From positions 147,886 through 211,885 of the forward strand of contig NZ_BIMK01000010.1 of assembly GCF_004001045.1 (NCBI RefSeq): a DNA stretch of 64,000 nucleotides, read 5' to 3'. Each line of letters begins with the position of its first letter. Position 1 is the stretch's first letter. Below, piece after piece: positions 1 to 8,209 of the stretch. The DNA comes from Paenibacillus chibensis. GTDB taxonomy: Bacteria > Bacillota > Bacilli > Paenibacillales > Paenibacillaceae. A program made the position numbers and the translations under genes. The notes below the pieces were generated by a model. That model did not search any database and was not told where the DNA came from. It saw only the letters and a program-made list of their open reading frames with translations.

Positions 1-56
1 GAATCATTGTTTCAAATCGCTATGAAGCAACCACCTCTTTCCGCAGGGAAAAGCAT

Positions 57-2216
57 TTACTTCTTCACCCACAAGGCAGGCACGTTCGGAGGTTCCCAAC
101 CCGCGAGAGAGGTATGCGCCAGCTGGCATCTGTATATTACGCCGCTGTAAGTGACTTCCGCTCCGACAGCATACGCTGTGTTCGGAGCCCACGCAGAGGG
201 CGTCAACGGACCTGAAGCATCCGTCGTGACCGTGACGGCACTGCTCGCCGCGGAGATGTTTCCGGCAGCATCCTTGGCTTTCACCGTGAAGGAATAAGCG
301 GTTTGCGGCGACAGTCCGTTGACCGTGTAACCCGTTGCCGTTCCGGACACGCTTCCGGCAAGCGAATTCCCCTGGTAAATGTCGTAGCCGGTAACCGCTA
401 CATTATCCGTGGACGGACTCCACTTCAGCGTAACGGTTTTATCCGTATGTCCGATCACCGTAAGGCTTAAAGGAGCCGTCGGCGCCTGGGTATCGCTCGC
501 GGCCAAGGTAGCCACGGTCAAGGCATTACTGAATGCAGACAGGTTGCCTGCGGCATCAACTGCCTTGATTTTGAAGGTATATGAGGTACTTGGAGTCAGG
601 CCGGTAACTGTGTAAGATGTGGCCGGCGATGTGACGATAAGGGTACTCCCATTGAAGATTTGGTATCCGGTAACGCCTACATTATCCTGGGAAGCGTCCC
701 ATGTCAGCGAGATGGTTACTGCGGTTTGCGATGGCGAGTTCAAGTTGGCTGGGGTTGTTGGTGCGGTAGAATCGGTTGGTGAAGATGTAATTTGCAGATC
801 TGAGGCGAGTTGGTCAAGCAGTTTCGTGCCTGAGCAGGTAAATTTGGGGCTAGTCCGGCAGTCTTCACTGACATCCCAGATCATGGCGCCGCCAAGCGAG
901 CGGGTTTTGATATAGGTTGTTTTCGAGGTTACCGACTGTGGATCTTCATAGCTGATGAATATTTTGGAAGTAGGGTTATACAGGTAAGGAACCTGTGCGG
1001 TTTGGCTCCAATAACGGGTAAATCCGTTTTTATTCACGTAACCTGCGGCAAGGTCTCCGTAGTCGAACATGCCTGTCGGCCCGGATTCATAGTTATCCCA
1101 AGTTCCGTTAGGGATGTAGTTCCCGTTGAAGTCCGGCGTACATGCCTGGTAAAGACCATCCCCGTTCGGACCGGGGGCACAATTTTTCCAGCCGCGACCG
1201 TAGAACGGTACGCCCATGACGATTTTGGAAGCAGGTACGCCGGCATTCATATAAGCAGAGATGGCAGAGTCCGCGCTGAATTTGTTGATGGGGTCCGGAG
1301 CATTCGGATCCGGGTAGAGGTTTGCGTTATGATTCGTCGTGGTTTCCCAGTCTCCATGAAAATCATAAGTCATGATATTGATCCAATCCAGAATCTGCGA
1401 AATGGCGCCAAGTTCTGTGGTCTGTGCATAGGAAGGATTGGCCCTTCCCGCGATCGTGAGCAGATAGCTGCGTCCGTCCTGGGTTCCCGCAGCTGTCAGC
1501 TTATCGCGGGTTTCCTGCAGAAGCAGGGTAAAATTATGCTTGTCCTCCGGCCGCCGGCTGTTATCCGGCAATCCGTCGCTGACTGGATACTCCCAATCGA
1601 TATCGATTCCGTCGAACCCGTAGGTTCGGAGCACATTTACGGCCGAATTAGCAAAATTGGTGCGGGCAGCGGGATCGGCAGCCACATCCGAGAAATGATT
1701 AGACCAGGTCCATCCGCCGACGGACAGCAGCGTTTTCAGGTTCGGATTGTTCTCCTTCAGCACCTTCAGCTTATACAAATTGCCGCATTTGCCTTTCTCG
1801 CAATCCTCCCATTCGAGCGGTACGCCGTCACTGTTATTCACATCCGCCCATGGATCGCCAAGCACAATCGCTCCATTCGGCACGCTGCCGGTCTGGGTCG
1901 GAACGCCGGCATCCTTGCAGTTCCAGGTCGTTTTGTTCGGATTACCGGGATCATTCGAGGGGTTACCATGTTTGCCGTTCCAGCATAGATCCGCAAAAGC
2001 GTAATTCAAATGGGTGAGCTTCGAGGCATCTACATTTTCGACCTGAAAGTTCGCATCATAGATGCCCCAATCCGTAAAATAGCCGACAACCTTGTAGGAC
2101 GGATTCGCGAAGTCGGCTTGTTGGGCGACCGCTCGTCCCGAGCTCCAACCATTTAGAACGAGCAGCAGACCGATGAAAACCGCAAGCATTCCCTTGCCCC
2201 AATGTCCTTTTCGCAT
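57..2216 (-). CDS. Secreted GH18 chitinase with two FnIII domains and a C-terminal chitin-binding module
   Basis: Hydrolyses beta-1,4-linked N-acetylglucosamine polymers outside the cell. The 719-residue product starts with a signal peptide (positively charged start, hydrophobic core, AVA-Q cleavage near residue 31). The GH18 barrel spans about 38-480 and carries the diagnostic DGIDIDWEYP motif, with E209 as the catalytic acid. Two fibronectin type III repeats follow (about 485-580 and 598-680). The last 40 residues (WAPNTAYAVGAEVTYSG, then W-E-P-P and the final W) form a CBM5/12-type chitin-binding module. The ATG has an AGAAGGATG ribosome site about 8 bases upstream. The gene is monocistronic with a long leader holding a possible cre site. 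The architecture matches ChiA/ChiD-type chitinases of Bacillus and Paenibacillus. Domain assignment is firm; chain-end preference cannot be read from sequence. Confidence 0.95.
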   Translation of the reverse strand: MRKGHWGKGMLAVFIGLLLVLNGWSSGRAVAQQADFANPSYKVVGYFTDWGIYDANFQVENVDASKLTHLNYAFADLCWNGKHGNPSNDPGNPNKTTWNCKDAGVPTQTGSVPNGAIVLGDPWADVNNSDGVPLEWEDCEKGKCGNLYKLKVLKENNPNLKTLLSVGGWTWSNHFSDVAADPAARTNFANSAVNVLRTYGFDGIDIDWEYPVSDGLPDNSRRPEDKHNFTLLLQETRDKLTAAGTQDGRSYLLTIAGRANPSYAQTTELGAISQILDWINIMTYDFHGDWETTTNHNANLYPDPNAPDPINKFSADSAISAYMNAGVPASKIVMGVPFYGRGWKNCAPGPNGDGLYQACTPDFNGNYIPNGTWDNYESGPTGMFDYGDLAAGYVNKNGFTRYWSQTAQVPYLYNPTSKIFISYEDPQSVTSKTTYIKTRSLGGAMIWDVSEDCRTSPKFTCSGTKLLDQLASDLQITSSPTDSTAPTTPANLNSPSQTAVTISLTWDASQDNVGVTGYQIFNGSTLIVTSPATSYTVTGLTPSTSYTFKIKAVDAAGNLSAFSNALTVATLAASDTQAPTAPLSLTVIGHTDKTVTLKWSPSTDNVAVTGYDIYQGNSLAGSVSGTATGYTVNGLSPQTAYSFTVKAKDAAGNISAASSAVTVTTDASGPLTPSAWAPNTAYAVGAEVTYSGVIYRCQLAHTSLAGWEPPNVPALWVKK

Positions 2217-2320
2217 GAGTCATCCTTCTTTCGCTACAAATTCCCGGGTTCCTGACGTCCTCTCCCTATTTTGAACGTGCAGTCGGGTGCAGCTGATCTT
2301 GGAGCCGAAGTTAACCGAAT

Positions 2321-2332
2321 TCACCTCCTTTC
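2321..2332 (-). promoter_or_regulatory. STAB-SD-like GAAAGGAGG element in the chitinase leader
   Basis: On the minus strand this reads GAAAGGAGGTGA, a near-perfect anti-16S match about 105 bases upstream of the chitinase start and not followed by an initiation codon at normal spacing. It lies inside an eight-codon frame (2311-2334, product MKGGEFG). In cry3A of Bacillus thuringiensis a far-upstream GAAAGGAGG (STAB-SD) binds ribosomes and stabilises the mRNA. That role is inferred here only from sequence and position. Confidence 0.4.
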
Positions 2333-2371
2333 ATGGATGAGCGAAATACATTTATGTACTTTGTTTACATT

Positions 2372-2384
2372 TAATGCGCTTACA
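2372..2384 (-). promoter_or_regulatory. Possible cre (CcpA) site upstream of the chitinase
   Basis: The minus strand reads TGTAAGCGCATTA. It agrees with the catabolite-responsive consensus TGWAARCGYTWNC over the first nine positions and diverges after that. It lies about 155 bases upstream of the chitinase ATG in an AT-rich stretch suitable for a promoter. Catabolite repression of chitinase genes is common in Bacillota, but this match is partial. Confidence 0.35.
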
Positions 2385-2399
2385 TAACAATATTTGTAT

Positions 2400-2428
2400 A
2401 AAGGGCAGCTGCGAGACTGCCCTTTTAT
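2400..2428 (-). terminator. Rho-independent terminator, roughly symmetric
   Basis: A nine-base-pair stem (AAAGGGCAG / CTGCCCTTT) surrounds an eight-base loop. It lies just beyond the small membrane-protein gene that ends at 2526 and separates it from the chitinase promoter region. Confidence 0.75.
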
Positions 2429-2525
2429 TCCTGTAACTAAGTTGTTTACTATCGATCTTATTCTAATCCCATTTGCACGCTTCTTCAAGACTTAATTTGG
2501 TATTTATTTGTAAAAAGCCAATGTC

Positions 2526-2882
2526 TTACGACTCCCGGTTCTTTTTCAAGGAACCTTCAACCAGAATAACCGCAAGCACTGCAAGCAGCACAACAGCCCC
2601 CATCACCACCAAAAGTCCGGTGGTACCCTGAACCCAAAGACTGCAGATCACACCGATCAACGCCAGAAGAATTCCAAACAGCATCATCAAACCGGCACCG
2701 AAGCTGCTGCCTCTCTCCAACTGCTTTTTCGTTTGAAGAGGCCGTGACATCCAGCCGCCGTACTTGATGCTATGCGGTTTGATCCGCATTGCGAGACCGA
2801 GCGCACAATAAATCACTCCCACAAGCACGCCTAAAACGAGATTGCCGATATCCATCTTCCATTCACGCTCCTTCATCCTCAC
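2526..2882 (-). CDS. Small integral membrane protein with three predicted helices
   Basis: A 118-residue protein of unknown function with hydrophobic segments at about residues 13-32, 62-82 and 86-110. A charged cytoplasmic-looking loop (SRPLQTKKQLERG) separates the first two, and the C-terminus is basic. Three starts are possible. The ATG at 2876 has GAGG six bases upstream. The ATG at 2855 (MDIGNLVLG) would begin just before the first helix and has GGAG at a long spacing. The protein stands alone between the macro-domain operon and the chitinase, with its own terminator downstream. No enzymatic motif is visible; the layout resembles small SdpI/DUF3784-like membrane proteins, but I cannot assign it. 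Confidence 0.7.
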   Translation of the reverse strand: MRMKEREWKMDIGNLVLGVLVGVIYCALGLAMRIKPHSIKYGGWMSRPLQTKKQLERGSSFGAGLMMLFGILLALIGVICSLWVQGTTGLLVVMGAVVLLAVLAVILVEGSLKKNRES

Positions 2883-2942
2883 TGGATCTTATGATCATCG
2901 CCCTCTTAGGGTCAGGTTAATCAGAGCAGTATGTACCGTTTG

Positions 2943-3485
2943 TTATCCGATTGTCTTCAATCTGCGTGCATACATCAAAAAGCTATCCTGATCGAACGAC
3001 ACGAAGTAGACATGCTTGATGCTGTTCAAGCTTCCCGCCAGCTCAGCAATCGTGTCTACAGCGATGTCGCAGGCAGGCGATTTCGGAAAACCGTATATGC
3101 CTGTGCTGATATTGGGGAAAGCGATGCTTGCCGCCCGATGCGTCTCTGCCAGTTTTACGGACTCCATATAACAGCTGCGCAGCAGCTCGTGCTCGCGCTG
3201 TTCTCCGCCCCTCCATACAGGACCGACAGTATGAATGACGTATTGAGCATTTAAATATCCTGCGGTCGTGATGACGGCGCAGCCGGTTCGGCAGCCTCCC
3301 TGACGTTCGCGGATCCGCATGCATTCCTCCAGGATTGCCGGACCTCCGGCACGATGGATCGCCCCATCGACCCCGCCGCCGCCAAGCAAACTGCTGTTGG
3401 CCGCATTTACAATGCAGTCCGCAGCTACTTCAGTGATATCGCCTTCCACAGCCTCCAGCGTAATTCCGTTCAACTGCACTCTCAT
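2943..3485 (-). CDS. Macro-domain protein, probable O-acetyl-ADP-ribose deacetylase
   Basis: A 180-residue, single-domain macro protein of the MacroD/YmdB type, which removes acetyl from O-acetyl-ADP-ribose or reverses mono-ADP-ribosylation. The ADP-ribose site is clear: GDITEVAADCIVNAANSSLL, then GGGGVDGAIHRAGG, TVGPVW and the phosphate loop NISTGIYGFP. The Asn and the GGGGVDGAIH catalytic loop of MacroD enzymes are intact, so activity is expected. Its ATG overlaps the stop of the upstream GNAT gene (ATGA), so the two are translationally coupled. A link between macro domain and acetyltransferase in nucleotide or protein-modification metabolism is only suggested by this coupling. Confidence 0.92.
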   Translation of the reverse strand: MRVQLNGITLEAVEGDITEVAADCIVNAANSSLLGGGGVDGAIHRAGGPAILEECMRIRERQGGCRTGCAVITTAGYLNAQYVIHTVGPVWRGGEQREHELLRSCYMESVKLAETHRAASIAFPNISTGIYGFPKSPACDIAVDTIAELAGSLNSIKHVYFVSFDQDSFLMYARRLKTIG

Positions 3486-4015
3486 GCGATTACCTCATTT
3501 AAACATAACCACTCCAGGCAAATCTCCTGAACGGATACCCCGCCGATTTGCAGTTCATCCCGCATCAGAAATTGGCCTCCCAGCTTTTGATAAAATTGGA
3601 CCGCGGGATTTTCTTCGAGTACCCATACAAGCATGGAAGCAAATCCCTGCTTCCGAAAATACTCGGCTATCCGATTCATCAGCTTGCGTCCATGCCCTTG
3701 GCCTTGCGCCTCCTGCATCAAATATAACGAATAAACTTCGGCGTCGATATCCAGCTCCTTTTCCCGGCTTTTACCTCCATTGATAAAACCCGCTACCGCT
3801 CCGGCCGGATTTACGAGAACGAAGGTGACCGTATCATTGGCGGGATCCAGCACTCGCGTCCACAGTTCAATTCGGGACTCAAGTTGGATCCCGTCCAGAT
3901 ATGCGTCAGGCACGATCCCACGATAAGTTGTCTGCCAGCTTCCCACATGCACTGCAGCTAATGCGTGAATATCCTGCGTCTCTGCCTGTCTGATGATCCA
4001 TTCAGCCTCTTCCAT
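3482..4015 (-). CDS. GNAT-family N-acetyltransferase
   Basis: A 177-residue acetyl-CoA-dependent acetyltransferase. The N-terminus IRQAETQDIHALAAVHVGSWQTTYRGIVPD is the usual GNAT opening for the RimI-like group that includes many antibiotic or amine acetylases. The acetyl-CoA loop is EAQGQGHGRKLM (Q-x-x-G-x-G/A), near residue 115, followed by WVLEENPAVQFYQKLGG. The substrate cannot be read from sequence. It is the first gene of a two-gene unit with the macro-domain gene. A TATAAT hexamer lies about 40 bases upstream of the ATG. Confidence 0.88.
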   Translation of the reverse strand: MEEAEWIIRQAETQDIHALAAVHVGSWQTTYRGIVPDAYLDGIQLESRIELWTRVLDPANDTVTFVLVNPAGAVAGFINGGKSREKELDIDAEVYSLYLMQEAQGQGHGRKLMNRIAEYFRKQGFASMLVWVLEENPAVQFYQKLGGQFLMRDELQIGGVSVQEICLEWLCLNEVIA

Positions 4016-4312
4016 CTTCTTTACACCGCCCTGTCATCCAAAATCGAAAAAAGTATTATATTCGACTATAGTTTTCACTCGTGGGAAAATCAAGAGCGAA
4101 ATTACCGGCAATTTACATTCCCCCTACCGCTTGCGTGAATGATGGATGTTTGGTGCGGCTTCGGATAATAAAAACATTTTTTAGTTAAACGGTTCACTTT
4201 AACAGCAAAAAAACAGGCACATCAGCTCCCAACCCCTGATCTGCCGCGGTTTAACCACGCATTCTCAACTTCCGTTCCCTCAACCAAACCTTCCTGTATC
4301 TCTTCAGCCGTC
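4016..4312. other. Intergenic region, about 300 bases, with one promoter-like element
   Basis: No gene is visible on either strand. The minus strand has a perfect TATAAT at 4055-4060, a likely -10 for the GNAT/macro operon, but no good -35 partner. The remainder is AT-rich with no strong stem-loop after the kinase stop at 4313. Confidence 0.5.
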
Positions 4313-5635
4313 TCATCCCTGACGATCGCCTCTCGTATATTCAAAACTGAACCTCGCCCCGCCCAAAGACGACTCCGAGCAGGTGATTACAGCCTCCAGC
4401 CGGTCCGCGATTTGCTTGCAGATCGCAAGACCGATGCCCGTAATGCCAGCCTGTCCGGTATAATATCTGTCAAATACAGAACCTCTCTCATGGACGGGCA
4501 CTCCGGGACCGTCATCATCCACGCTGATGCAGAATCCGCCTGGAGCTTCCTTCATCGTCAGCCTCACTTCAGTGGATGCATACCGCACGGCATTTTGCAT
4601 GAAATTCATTGCTACCTGAAAAATCTGCTCTGCCGGCACGGCCATCTCCAATGCATCGCCATCCAGAGACGTGCGGATATGCCGTTCCGCCGCTGCCGGC
4701 GCCATCAATTGATGCACATGCTCCATCATCTCCAGCACATCCACCTCCGTCAGCTTCCATTCCTCCTGAACGGTTTCCATCCGCGTGAGCTGCAGCAGCC
4801 GGTCAACCATCTCGATCAGTCTTTCCGACTCCGCTGTAACGACATTCAGGCCAAGCTCCACGGATACCACCTGATCCTTGACAGCCGATGCGTATCCCTG
4901 GATGGACATCAGCGGCGTGCGCAGCTCATGCGATACATTTTGCAGAAATTCGATCTGCTGCTGGTGCTGCTTCTGTATGCGTCCGGACATGCTGGAAAAG
5001 GTATTGATCAGCTGGCCGATTTCCGACGTGTCTCCTTCAGGTATGCCAAGACTCCGGTAGCTCGGATGAAACTTGCTGACCGCTTCCTTGAGCTGCTGCA
5101 GCGGCCGGGTCGTCTTCCAGACGAACCAAAGACCCACGATGAAAATAACGCAGAAGCTGATGATGATGGATATGAAAGAAACCCGCAGCACCCTACCCGA
5201 GATCTGCTTCAGGATATCCATAGGCGTATAGATAATGATGCGCAGCCCATGATCCAGCTTTTGATGGGTGTACATCATTTTCTGACCATCCAATGTAAAA
5301 AAATGATTGCGGGGGCTCATCGAAACATGAATCGTTTGCCCCTCCTTATTGTCATCGCCGGCGGCAATGATTTTATCGTTGGCATCCACCACGAAAAAGT
5401 CCGCGTAGAACATGCGGTCGCGAAACCGCAGCTCCAAATCCTCTGTGCTCAAATCCCCTACATCGCCGCCTTCGATAATATCGATAGCCTTGGTCATTTG
5501 CAGCCGCAACTGGTTTCGGGCCTGGTCCATCAGCATCCCGTCAATAAGCCTGCTAAAAAGGAATACCGTGGTCAGCACCGAGCATACCATCACGATGATA
5601 AGGGAAGTGAAAATTCTGCCCCGGATCGTCCGCAT
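4313..5635 (-). CDS. Membrane sensor histidine kinase (HAMP, HisKA, HATPase)
   Basis: The second gene of a two-component pair. The start is the ATG at 5635, whose A overlaps the last base of the response-regulator TGA, giving 440 residues. Helix 1 is at about 8-30, followed by a roughly 130-residue extracytoplasmic sensor, helix 2 near 155-178 and a HAMP segment (TTRPLQQLKEAV). The phosphorylation motif is QNVSHELRTPLMS. The ATP lid carries N (MNFMQNAVRYA), DDDGPGVP and GIGLAI boxes. All catalytic boxes are intact. The stimulus is unknown and no target gene adjoins the pair, so it probably acts on distant genes. Confidence 0.93.
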   Translation of the reverse strand: MRTIRGRIFTSLIIVMVCSVLTTVFLFSRLIDGMLMDQARNQLRLQMTKAIDIIEGGDVGDLSTEDLELRFRDRMFYADFFVVDANDKIIAAGDDNKEGQTIHVSMSPRNHFFTLDGQKMMYTHQKLDHGLRIIIYTPMDILKQISGRVLRVSFISIIISFCVIFIVGLWFVWKTTRPLQQLKEAVSKFHPSYRSLGIPEGDTSEIGQLINTFSSMSGRIQKQHQQQIEFLQNVSHELRTPLMSIQGYASAVKDQVVSVELGLNVVTAESERLIEMVDRLLQLTRMETVQEEWKLTEVDVLEMMEHVHQLMAPAAAERHIRTSLDGDALEMAVPAEQIFQVAMNFMQNAVRYASTEVRLTMKEAPGGFCISVDDDGPGVPVHERGSVFDRYYTGQAGITGIGLAICKQIADRLEAVITCSESSLGGARFSFEYTRGDRQG

Positions 5636-6333
5636 CAGCCCTTCACCGTCGCTTTGTAACCAAAGCCCCACAAGGTTTCGATCTGCAGCCCGGCGCCCGA
5701 CTCACCCAGCTTTTTGCGCAATCTTTTAACAAGATCGTCCACAACCCGAGGCTCTCCCATAAAATCATATTTCCATACCTGCTGGATGAACTGCTCCCTG
5801 CTGAAAGGCCGCTCCAGATGTCTGATCAAAAACACAAGCAGTTCATATTCGCGTGAAGTAAACGACACCTCCCGCCCTTCAACCTGCACCATTCTGAATG
5901 CCTCGTTTAATGTTATATTGCCGATGCTGATGCCGCCCTTATCCCCATCTTGACCTTCGGGGGAACGATAAGTCTGCACCAGGCGAAGCATACCTTTGAC
6001 CCGGCCGACAAGCTCTCTCGGATGAAACGGCTTGCGCAAAAAGTCGTTGCAGCCCAGCTCCAGGCCGATGATCCGATCCATCTCCTCGCCCCGCGCCGAA
6101 ATCATAATGATGGGCATCTCCGTAAACGTACGAATGGCTGTCAGCAGGGTGAGCCCGTTCACTCCGGGCATCATAATGTCCAGGATTAAACAGTCCGGTT
6201 TATCCGCCCGCACCTTCTCCACCAGATCGCTACCCTCGGAGAAGGCGGAAACCGTAAACTCATCCTTCCGCAAATATTCCGTAATCAATTGCAAAATATT
6301 GGCATCGTCATCCACGACAAAAATATGTGCCAT
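5635..6333 (-). CDS. OmpR-family response regulator
   Basis: A receiver domain (acidic pocket VVDDD, phospho-acceptor D in LILDIMMPG, ISARG switch Thr/Ser position, K in LRKPF) is followed by a winged-helix DNA-binding domain (about 135-230) ending in TLWGFGYKA. I prefer the second in-frame ATG (6333), because GGGGG lies nine bases before it while the first ATG (6342) abuts the purine run. It is cotranscribed with the kinase (one-base overlap). The Gly-Cys-Asn-Asp before the beta5 strand replaces the more usual Gly-Ala-Asp-Asp. Function as a kinase partner is certain from context; the regulon is not visible. Confidence 0.94.
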   Translation of the reverse strand: MAHIFVVDDDANILQLITEYLRKDEFTVSAFSEGSDLVEKVRADKPDCLILDIMMPGVNGLTLLTAIRTFTEMPIIMISARGEEMDRIIGLELGCNDFLRKPFHPRELVGRVKGMLRLVQTYRSPEGQDGDKGGISIGNITLNEAFRMVQVEGREVSFTSREYELLVFLIRHLERPFSREQFIQQVWKYDFMGEPRVVDDLVKRLRKKLGESGAGLQIETLWGFGYKATVKG

Positions 6334-6387
6334 CTCCGTCATCCCCCCGATATTTCTTTATTTTACTCCCCGCGGAGCAGGCGTTGC

Positions 6388-6424
6388 AAAAAGGCGGGAA
6401 GACCTGATGTCTCCCCGCCTTTCC
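6388..6424 (-). terminator. Strong Rho-independent terminator
   Basis: On the minus strand a GC-rich stem (GGCGGG-AGAC / GTCT-CCCGCC) is followed by TTTTTG. It closes the gene for the Lys/Ala-rich secreted protein and separates it from the two-component operon. Confidence 0.9.
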
Positions 6425-6438
6425 CGTTTCCGCAACGC

Positions 6439-6888
6439 TTATTTATTCTTCTTCACCGCTGGCTTTTGGACTGCTTTTTTGACCGCTGCTTTATGTGCTT
6501 TGACATGGTGTTTTTTCACATGATGTTTTTTGATTTTATGTTTGGAATGTTTGAATTTCACCGCTTTTTTCGCCGCTTTGACCTGTTTCGCTGCTTTCGC
6601 AGGTTTCGTGGATTTCGAAGTCGTGGCTGTCTTTGCAGCTTTGGTCGTCTTCGTTGTTTTAACGGCTTTCGCAGGGGAGGCCGCCTTCTTTACCTTGACC
6701 GTGGTTTTGTCGACGGCGGATGTTTTCGCTGCTTTCGTTTCAGCCTTTTGTTCCACCTTCACAGGTGCTTTGACCGCGGAAGCGGCGGGCTTCGCGGAAT
6801 CGGCAAATGCCGCAGTTCCTGCACTCGCGAGTAAAAGAACGGATGTGATACCGGAAATCAGCCATTTTTTGGACCATGTGTTGTTCAT
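6439..6888 (-). CDS. Secreted Lys/Ala/His-rich low-complexity protein (histone-H1-like composition)
   Basis: A 149-residue protein with a clear signal peptide (NNTWSKKWLISGITSVLLLASAG; cleavage about AFA-D near residue 29). The mature part is almost only Lys, Ala, Thr, Val and Pro, with repeated AAK/TTK units, and ends in a His/Lys block (KHSKHKIKKHHVKKHHVK). It has no cysteine, no catalytic motif and a very high predicted pI. The composition resembles eukaryotic H1 tails or bacterial HU/AlgP tails, but here export is predicted. Plausible roles are binding anionic wall polymers, DNA or metal in the envelope; none can be proven. It is monocistronic with its own terminator. Confidence 0.85.
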   Translation of the reverse strand: MNNTWSKKWLISGITSVLLLASAGTAAFADSAKPAASAVKAPVKVEQKAETKAAKTSAVDKTTVKVKKAASPAKAVKTTKTTKAAKTATTSKSTKPAKAAKQVKAAKKAVKFKHSKHKIKKHHVKKHHVKAHKAAVKKAVQKPAVKKNK

Positions 6889-7003
6889 GTCGTAAAACTC
6901 CTCTCGATTGGGTATGCCTTTATACTACAGACCAATCATGTGAGAGAAGTCGGAAAGCCGTGTGAAAAGTATATGAAAATAGCTACAAACATGTCATGTT
7001 TAC

Positions 7004-7462
7004 TCAGACGATGTAATCCAGCACGGTTTCCCCGCCGATAATCTCGCCGGTTTCCACGAACCCGAAGCTCTTGTACAGGCGGTTCGCAACCGTGTTGTCG
7101 GGGACATGGGAAATTCGGATTTTAGTGCAATCCGCATGGCTTTTTTGCTGGTTGATGACCGCCGCAAGTCCCGCTTTGCCATATCCCTTGCCCTGGTAAC
7201 GTTCATCTATCATAAACCGGCAAATCCAGAATGAACCGTCTTCCGGGTATACCTCCTCATCGAAAAGCGCGAATCCGACCATCGTATCATCGGCATAAAT
7301 GCCATAAGGCCGGGTAGATGGCTCACGCTCGGCTTTCTCCAGAGAATTCGTATTGGGGGCGACCAGCCGCTGCTGATCTTCCCTCGGCTTCAGCTGCAAA
7401 CAGGCTTCCCGGTTTTCATCGGAGATCGGTTTCAGATATACGTTCGCTATTATATTGGGCAT
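7004..7462 (-). CDS. GNAT acetyltransferase, BltD/diamine-acetyltransferase-like
   Basis: I place the start at 7462 (PNIIANVYLKPISDENR), preceded by AGAGGAAG; that gives 152 residues. The acetyl-CoA loop is DERYQGKGYGKAGL, followed by KIRISHVPDNTVANRLYKSFGF, a typical GNAT motif A/B pair. The N-terminal LKPISDENREACLQLK and the FWICRFMID strand resemble BltD/spermidine-acetyltransferase-like GNATs, so a polyamine is a plausible substrate, though not proven. It lies about 80 bases downstream of the Nudix gene and may share its transcript. Confidence 0.85.
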   Translation of the reverse strand: MPNIIANVYLKPISDENREACLQLKPREDQQRLVAPNTNSLEKAEREPSTRPYGIYADDTMVGFALFDEEVYPEDGSFWICRFMIDERYQGKGYGKAGLAAVINQQKSHADCTKIRISHVPDNTVANRLYKSFGFVETGEIIGGETVLDYIV

Positions 7463-7543
7463 AACCAGCTTCCTCTTTTCGCATGGTTTGTGTGAAACAT
7501 GAACCCGCATCGTGTTGGTGGTGCCTGTGATCGGTCGTAACGG

Positions 7544-8032
7544 CTATAGCTTTTTTACGCTTTCCTTCAGCGTGGTTTGGCTTTCCATGTCATAAACTTC
7601 GTGGATTTCAAAGGTCCCTTCCTCAAAAAAGAGCGGAAACCGGCGCTTGAACCAATCCTGCATGGGCAGCGAGGTCGCTTCACGGATCGGTACCCACAGC
7701 AGCTCCCCTTCCGGAGGATCCGCAAGCAGTTCTCCCTCAAATGAGGTCGCCAGATAGTTGAAGACCATGTACCGGTAATTAGAGGACGGATCGACGAATT
7801 CCTCGAGTCCTTTATAGACGAGGTCTTTCACAATCAGTCCCGTTTCTTCACGCACTTCGCGGATCGCCCCTTCAGTCAAACTCTCCGGAAACTCCACCTT
7901 GCCCCCAGGACCGATGTATCCGGGAAAACCGCGCTTGCTCGGCCGGTTCAGAAGCAAAACCTTGTCTCCGTCCTGAACGAGACACATGGTGTATAATGCG
8001 ACTTCTATCATCGGTGGCGCTGATTGGATCAT
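7544..8032 (-). CDS. Nudix hydrolase, MutT/8-oxo-dGTP-diphosphatase-like
   Basis: A 162-residue Nudix protein. The Nudix box GGKVEFPESLTEGAIREV, continuing with REETGL, fits G-x5-E-x7-R-E-U-x-E-E-x-G-U exactly, so Mg-dependent pyrophosphatase activity is expected. The N-terminal strand TMCLVQDGDKVLLLNRP and the WVPIREATSLPMQDWFKRRFP helix match the YtkD/MutT 8-oxo-dGTP group in Bacillota. The ATG is preceded by GGAGAGAACGAA. It is probably the first gene of a unit with the GNAT downstream. Nucleotide-pool sanitation is the most likely role. Confidence 0.9.
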   Translation of the reverse strand: MIQSAPPMIEVALYTMCLVQDGDKVLLLNRPSKRGFPGYIGPGGKVEFPESLTEGAIREVREETGLIVKDLVYKGLEEFVDPSSNYRYMVFNYLATSFEGELLADPPEGELLWVPIREATSLPMQDWFKRRFPLFFEEGTFEIHEVYDMESQTTLKESVKKL

Positions 8033-8171
8033 TTCGTTCTCTCCTCTTCGTATTCACGCAATGCCATAGTAAAAAGTTAAGTTGTTCAATGGATATAATA
8101 TGGATCATTCTATCATAATTGACATAACGAGAATATACTTGCAGCGAGCCGCATCTATGCGTTGAAAAGAG

Positions 8172-8197
8172 AAAGACCGCCCCAATCGGCGGTCTTT
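8172..8197 (-). terminator. Rho-independent terminator of the GH87 giant gene
   Basis: A perfect ten-base-pair stem (AAAGACCGCC / GGCGGTCTTT) surrounds a six-base loop, 13 bases beyond the stop of the 2125-residue gene, with TCTTTTC following on the minus strand. Confidence 0.9.
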
Positions 8198-8209
8198 CCT
8201 TATGATTAT

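Noticed and set aside
1002..1988. Long plus-strand frame opposite the chitinase (328 codons)
   Set aside because: It is the antisense shadow of a GC-rich gene with a clear domain reading on the minus strand; no ribosome site and Arg/Ile/His-rich composition.
4412..5659. Plus-strand frame of 415 codons opposite the sensor kinase
   Set aside because: Same reason: antisense of a complete histidine kinase, with His/Gln/Leu-rich nonsense composition.
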